Below, in pieces: positions 7,286 through 9,635 of a DNA stretch of 9,635 nt. Made by a program: the position numbers and the translations under genes. The notes beneath the pieces are model-generated. The model did no database searches. It worked only from the letters and a program-made list of their open reading frames with translations, and was not told the DNA's origin. This stretch comes from CAMBDR01 sp046597185 (GTDB lineage Bacteria > Pseudomonadota > Gammaproteobacteria > Burkholderiales > Burkholderiaceae_D), in assembly GCA_046597185.1 (NCBI GenBank), contig JBKJLF010000389.1:1-9635 (forward strand), in the 5' to 3' direction. Every line of letters starts with the position of its first letter. The stretch's first letter is position 1.

Positions 7286-8058
7286 ACTGCCTCACAATTG
7301 AATTGCTGCTTTCCATCAACGCCCGTCGCGACTGCACTCACGCTGGCCATGCTTACCCTTTCTAACGCGGCACTGGCTGCGGCCCCCAGTGCGGGCGGGG
7401 TATTTACCCTGATTAATACCAACAGCAACAAGGCATTGGATGTGCCGCACGCCCGGAAAACGCACGGATTGAAAATGGCCATTTGGTGATTGAAGCACGC
7501 AAAGAATCTTACGGCGGCAAACAATACACCTCGGCCCGCTTGCGCACATTAAACAAAGGCGACTGGCTCTATGGCCGCTTCGAATCACGCATCAAACTGC
7601 CACGCGGCCAAGGAATATGGCCTGCTTTCTGGATGCTACCGACCGACAATAAATATGGCAGTTGGGCCGCCAGCGGTGAAATTGATATTCTGGAAGCGAT
7701 CAACACCAATGCCGCCGATGGCAATACCATTTATGGATCGATCCACTTTGGCAATACCTGGCCCAACAATCAACATACCACAGTGGCTTACAACCCCAGC
7801 ACCAATATCGCCGACAATTATCACACCTATGCCGTGGAATGGGAACCGCGCCAAATTCGCTGGTATGTGGATAATGTGCTGTATTCCACCCAAACCCAAT
7901 GGAGTTCCGGCGGCGGTGCCTACCCGGCCCCGTTTGATCAACGCTTTCATGCTTTGTTGAATTTGGCGGTGGGTGGCAATTGGCCTGGTAGCCCGAATTC
8001 GGCGACCGCGTTCCCACAGCAGATGCTGGTGGATTATGTGCGGGTGTATCAAAAATAG
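7283..8058 (+). pseudogene. GH16 endo-beta-1,3-glucanase (laminarinase-like) with ricin-type CBM remnant; start lost, internal deletion
   Basis: The 5' frame encodes a signal peptide (TALTLAMLTLSNAALAA) and then GGVFTLINTNSNKALDVPHA, the first strand of a ricin-B/CBM13-type sugar-binding domain. At about 7450 the coding frame changes by one. From there PENARIENGHLVIEARKE begins well inside a GH16 catalytic domain, which continues to a normal end (LVDYVRVYQK). The catalytic motif E-I-D-I-L-E (nucleophile and acid/base glutamates) is intact at 7678-7695, and WPAFWMLP and LNLAVGGNWPG are present. Missing are most of the binding domain, any linker and roughly the first 50 residues of GH16 (the usual W-x-DEF start). 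With ACG at the start position, no full secreted enzyme can be made. A TTG at 7483 opens the catalytic frame but lacks a signal peptide. The intact enzyme would have been exported and would cut beta-1,3(-1,4) glucan. Confidence 0.85.
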
Positions 8059-8070
8059 CATTTAAAACTT

Positions 8071-8092
8071 GGGGCGGCAGGAAGGTCGCCCC
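8071..8092. terminator. Possible terminator hairpin
   Basis: GGGGCG (8071-8076) and CGCCCC (8087-8092) form a 6-bp GC stem, extendable by a G-T pair, around a loop of about 10 bases, between the convergent ends of the glucanase and the minus-strand frame. On the minus strand it is followed by AAGTTTT, so it suits the leftward transcript better. On the plus strand no T-run follows. Confidence 0.35.
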
Positions 8093-8124
8093 GATCCGAA
8101 TCAAACTGGATAAATTTCAATAGC

Positions 8125-9044
8125 CTACTTCTTCTCGCCAGATACCCGCTTGCCGCCCAAGCCGTCAATATAGCGCATGGCAAACCCATAATCATATGAT
8201 TTACCATTCATTTTCATTAACAAACCAGCATCTTCCAATTGCGCAATGAATGCGTCAAAAGTGGGGTACTTCAGTTGGGATGTGGCTTGCCAAACAGCTC
8301 CCAATTCATCACTCATAAACTGAGATGGCAACGAACCAGTATTTTGAACATTTTCCAGAAACGTCACCAACTTTGGCTATTCGTTTTTGAGCGCATTCAC
8401 CCGTTCAATAGATGCTTTGATCAAACCCGTTTGCATCGCAGGCTTGCTAAGTAACCGATCACTGGCAATCGGCTTGCTGCTATTTTTGCTTTCCAGTTCG
8501 TGCCCTTTTGCCTTTTGCAGCAGAACTGTCAGCGAGCACGCATAGTTGGGCATGGCACTTTCAAGCGGGTAATTCGGTGCCGAAGCAACGCCAGGATTGT
8601 AATAAATCTCAACCCATGCCTCATCTTCATCCAAACCTAATTGCGGGAGAAAGCGCGACACCAGTTCGCGCCCCACCACACCTTCAGGCACGGGCGACAA
8701 TACCAGGTGGGTATTGATCCCGCTGATCCCGGCAGCAAAGTTTGCCCCGATTCCAACATGAATACGGCATCATCCCAGGTGGCGGGTGCCAACAGTTTCA
8801 GCAGTGTCATTGTAATACCCAGCTCTTTTGCTTCATCAGGGGTGTAAAGATCGCTAATGCCCACTTGCAAGCCTGCGACTCAAAGTAATGGCGCGACTCG
8901 CGCCAAACACTGCACGCGAGTCTGACCAGCAAACGATGCATCAATAACCAAAACTATCGCGGTTTTGCCTGCCCCCACATCAAGTTCGTATTTTTGGGGG
9001 AATAATTCATCCAGTTTTACACGCAATTCACTTACCTGACTCAT
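8125..9044 (-). pseudogene. Unrecognised gene of 306 reconstructed codons broken by TGA, a 1-base deletion and TAG
   Basis: Four short open segments line up as one gene. From ATG 9044 (MSQVSELRVKLDELFP) the frame runs to a TGA at 8878-8880 and continues unchanged as VAGLQVGISDLYTPDEAKEL. At the C-run 8745-8748 (GGGG on the coding strand) one missing G shifts the frame; restoring it gives ESGANFAAGISGINTHLV joined smoothly to LSPVPEGVVGRELVS. A TAG at 8377-8379 then interrupts, and the frame continues PKLVTFLENVQNTG to TAA at 8125. The total of 920 bases plus one restored base is 307 codons including stop. I do not recognise the protein: an N-terminal alpha/beta part, a central region rich in small residues, and a C-terminal part (KYPTFDAFIAQLEDAGLL) that could be a winged helix. 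The segment resembles BolA-like alpha/beta patterns only weakly. An IS66-type end lies six bases upstream of the ATG, so the promoter is displaced too. Confidence 0.6.
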
Positions 9045-9050
9045 TTCACA

Positions 9051-9494
9051 GTAATCGTTCACTCCCCCACTGGCACCGGTGGCAAATCCGGCAAAGGCGC
9101 ACCTACTCTCGCAGCAGCGATCACCTCACCAATATAAACCCAGGCCACAGCGGATCGGCAACGGCAAGTTTCAATAACACTGGCCGCAAGGGCATACGCA
9201 CGGGTACCCGCTTCGCTTCGGGTGCCTTGATTGATGCGGCGCGCAATCACCCAATGCCGCAAAGCCTGTTCGGCAGCGTTGTTGGTTAAAGGCAAATGCG
9301 GCTCATGCACTTGGCGCAAAATCACCTCCCAATCGAGCAGGAATTCGCGCGCAACCGCACCGAGCTTATGATAGTGATCAGACTGATGCAGTTCACAAAG
9401 TGTTTTTAATTGTGCAATGTGTGCCGCGTATTGGCTCGCCAGCCCGGTCATATCCGGCTTCTGCCGTGCCGCATAAATGGCGGCCATCAGCATA
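9051..9494 (-). mobile_element. Truncated IS66-family element (3' part)
   Basis: The element's outer end appears to be GTAATCGTTCAC at 9051-9062 (plus strand), one base from the GTAAGCG-type terminal repeat I recall for IS66 elements, immediately beyond the transposase stop. The inner limit is at about 9493-9494, where an IS630-type end begins. The bases just outside the end, TGTGAAAT on the minus strand (9050-9043), would be the 8-bp target duplication if the other copy could be found. The terminal-repeat match rests on memory. Confidence 0.55.
9059..9493 (-). pseudogene. tnpC: IS66-family transposase (TnpC), C-terminal fragment
   Basis: These 144 codons match the end of the IS66 DDE transposase, typically about 500 residues. 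They start at AIYAARQKPD and continue through EFLLDWEVILR, the catalytic-glutamate segment LPLTNNAAEQALRHW (67-81, Glu75 as the third acidic residue) and GTRSEAGTRAYALAASVIETC to the C-terminus. The N-terminal two thirds with the two catalytic aspartates are missing, so it cannot transpose on its own. The stop TGA at 9059-9061 lies within the proposed terminal repeat. The ATG at 9493 is an accident of truncation. Confidence 0.88.
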
Positions 9495-9499
9495 AGTGT

Positions 9500-9635
9500 T
9501 CATGCGTAATCTATTTTAAAAAAAGTGCCATAAGAGCAAAATATCTTGTCCACCTCATTGAGCAATGCGTCTTTTGCCCATGACTTGAGTGGTCGCCAAT
9601 GATATTTAGCATGCTTCCATCGTATTTCAATGAGA
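9500..9635 (-). pseudogene. IS630-family transposase, C-terminal end, running off the window
   Basis: The last 44 codons before TGA (9500-9502) read LIEIRWKHAKYHWRPLKSW..., ending GTFFKIDYA. The opening LIE-x-x-W-K fits the N-x-I-E-x-x-W segment that holds the third catalytic acid of IS630/Tc1-type DDE transposases, followed by a family-like C-terminus. The gene is open at the window edge, so it may be complete outside. Its stop lies 5 bases from a TA dinucleotide (9493-9494), the target choice of IS630 elements. Confidence 0.6.

Noticed and set aside
7636..8104. Minus-strand frames opposite the GH16 domain
   Set aside because: They are shadows of a strongly matching glycoside hydrolase on the plus strand.
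8125..9044. Programmed recoding or an alternative genetic code as explanation for in-frame stops
   Set aside because: TAA, TAG and TGA all appear as interruptions in different genes, frameshifts and large deletions co-occur, and the intact genes contain no in-frame stops; pseudogene decay is simpler.
8880..9044. BolA-like protein call for the N-terminal segment
   Set aside because: Only a loose alpha/beta pattern resembles BolA; the frame continues far beyond BolA length, and the family's characteristic helix-turn residues are not convincingly present.
1..9635. CRISPR array, tRNA or rRNA genes
   Set aside because: No regularly spaced repeat series and no cloverleaf-like or ribosomal RNA-like stretch was seen. 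The direct repeats found are single pairs.

Overview
The window reads as a decayed accessory stretch of a proteobacterial chromosome. A betaproteobacterium of the Neisseriales type is my guess, from the codon and GC balance (about half GC), the large Gram-negative TonB receptor and the style of the proteins; this is inference and not a database result. Only two genes look whole: a multi-membrane-span sensor protein (671-2530, +) and a TonB-dependent outer-membrane receptor (4962-7070, -). Almost everything else is a recognisable family that has been cut, frameshifted or interrupted by stops.

Left part (1-2540): a short gene-less lead, then a radical SAM gene that keeps its three-cysteine cluster motif but has lost a central block and its 3' end (205-~621, +). 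The remnant runs straight into the start of the sensor protein: an N-terminal anchor, a PDZ-like extracytoplasmic domain, a polytopic membrane core, a GAF-like domain and a coiled coil, but no kinase domain. Middle-left (2541-4196, -): an AAA ATPase of the OLD/RecF-like type, with Walker B and H-loop present, Walker A absent and one in-frame TAA. It is fused in frame to the tail of what looks like a second, companion protein. This is the nearest thing in the window to a defence-type module, and it is dead or dying.

Middle-right (4300-8058): a truncated unidentified ORF (+), converging on a two-domain VOC/glyoxalase-like remnant (-) that lacks its 5' part and is frameshifted; then the intact TonB receptor (-). 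Divergent from the receptor is a GH16 endo-glucanase pseudogene (+). It retains a near-consensus promoter, a perfect 14-bp LacI-family operator and a good ribosome binding site, but its start codon is ACG and an out-of-frame deletion has joined the beginning of a ricin-type carbohydrate-binding domain to the interior of the catalytic domain. Receptor and glucanase may once have been a glucan-use pair, but only the shared intergenic region supports that.

Right edge (8125-9635, -): a reading frame of 306 reconstructed residues of a family I do not recognise, broken by two in-frame stops and one single-base deletion. An IS66-type element ends a few bases upstream of its start codon. The IS66 transposase is in turn cut by the end of an IS630-type transposase that runs off the window. 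The recurring theme is deletion scars and point lesions next to insertion sequences, so the region looks like a pseudogene graveyard and not an active new system.
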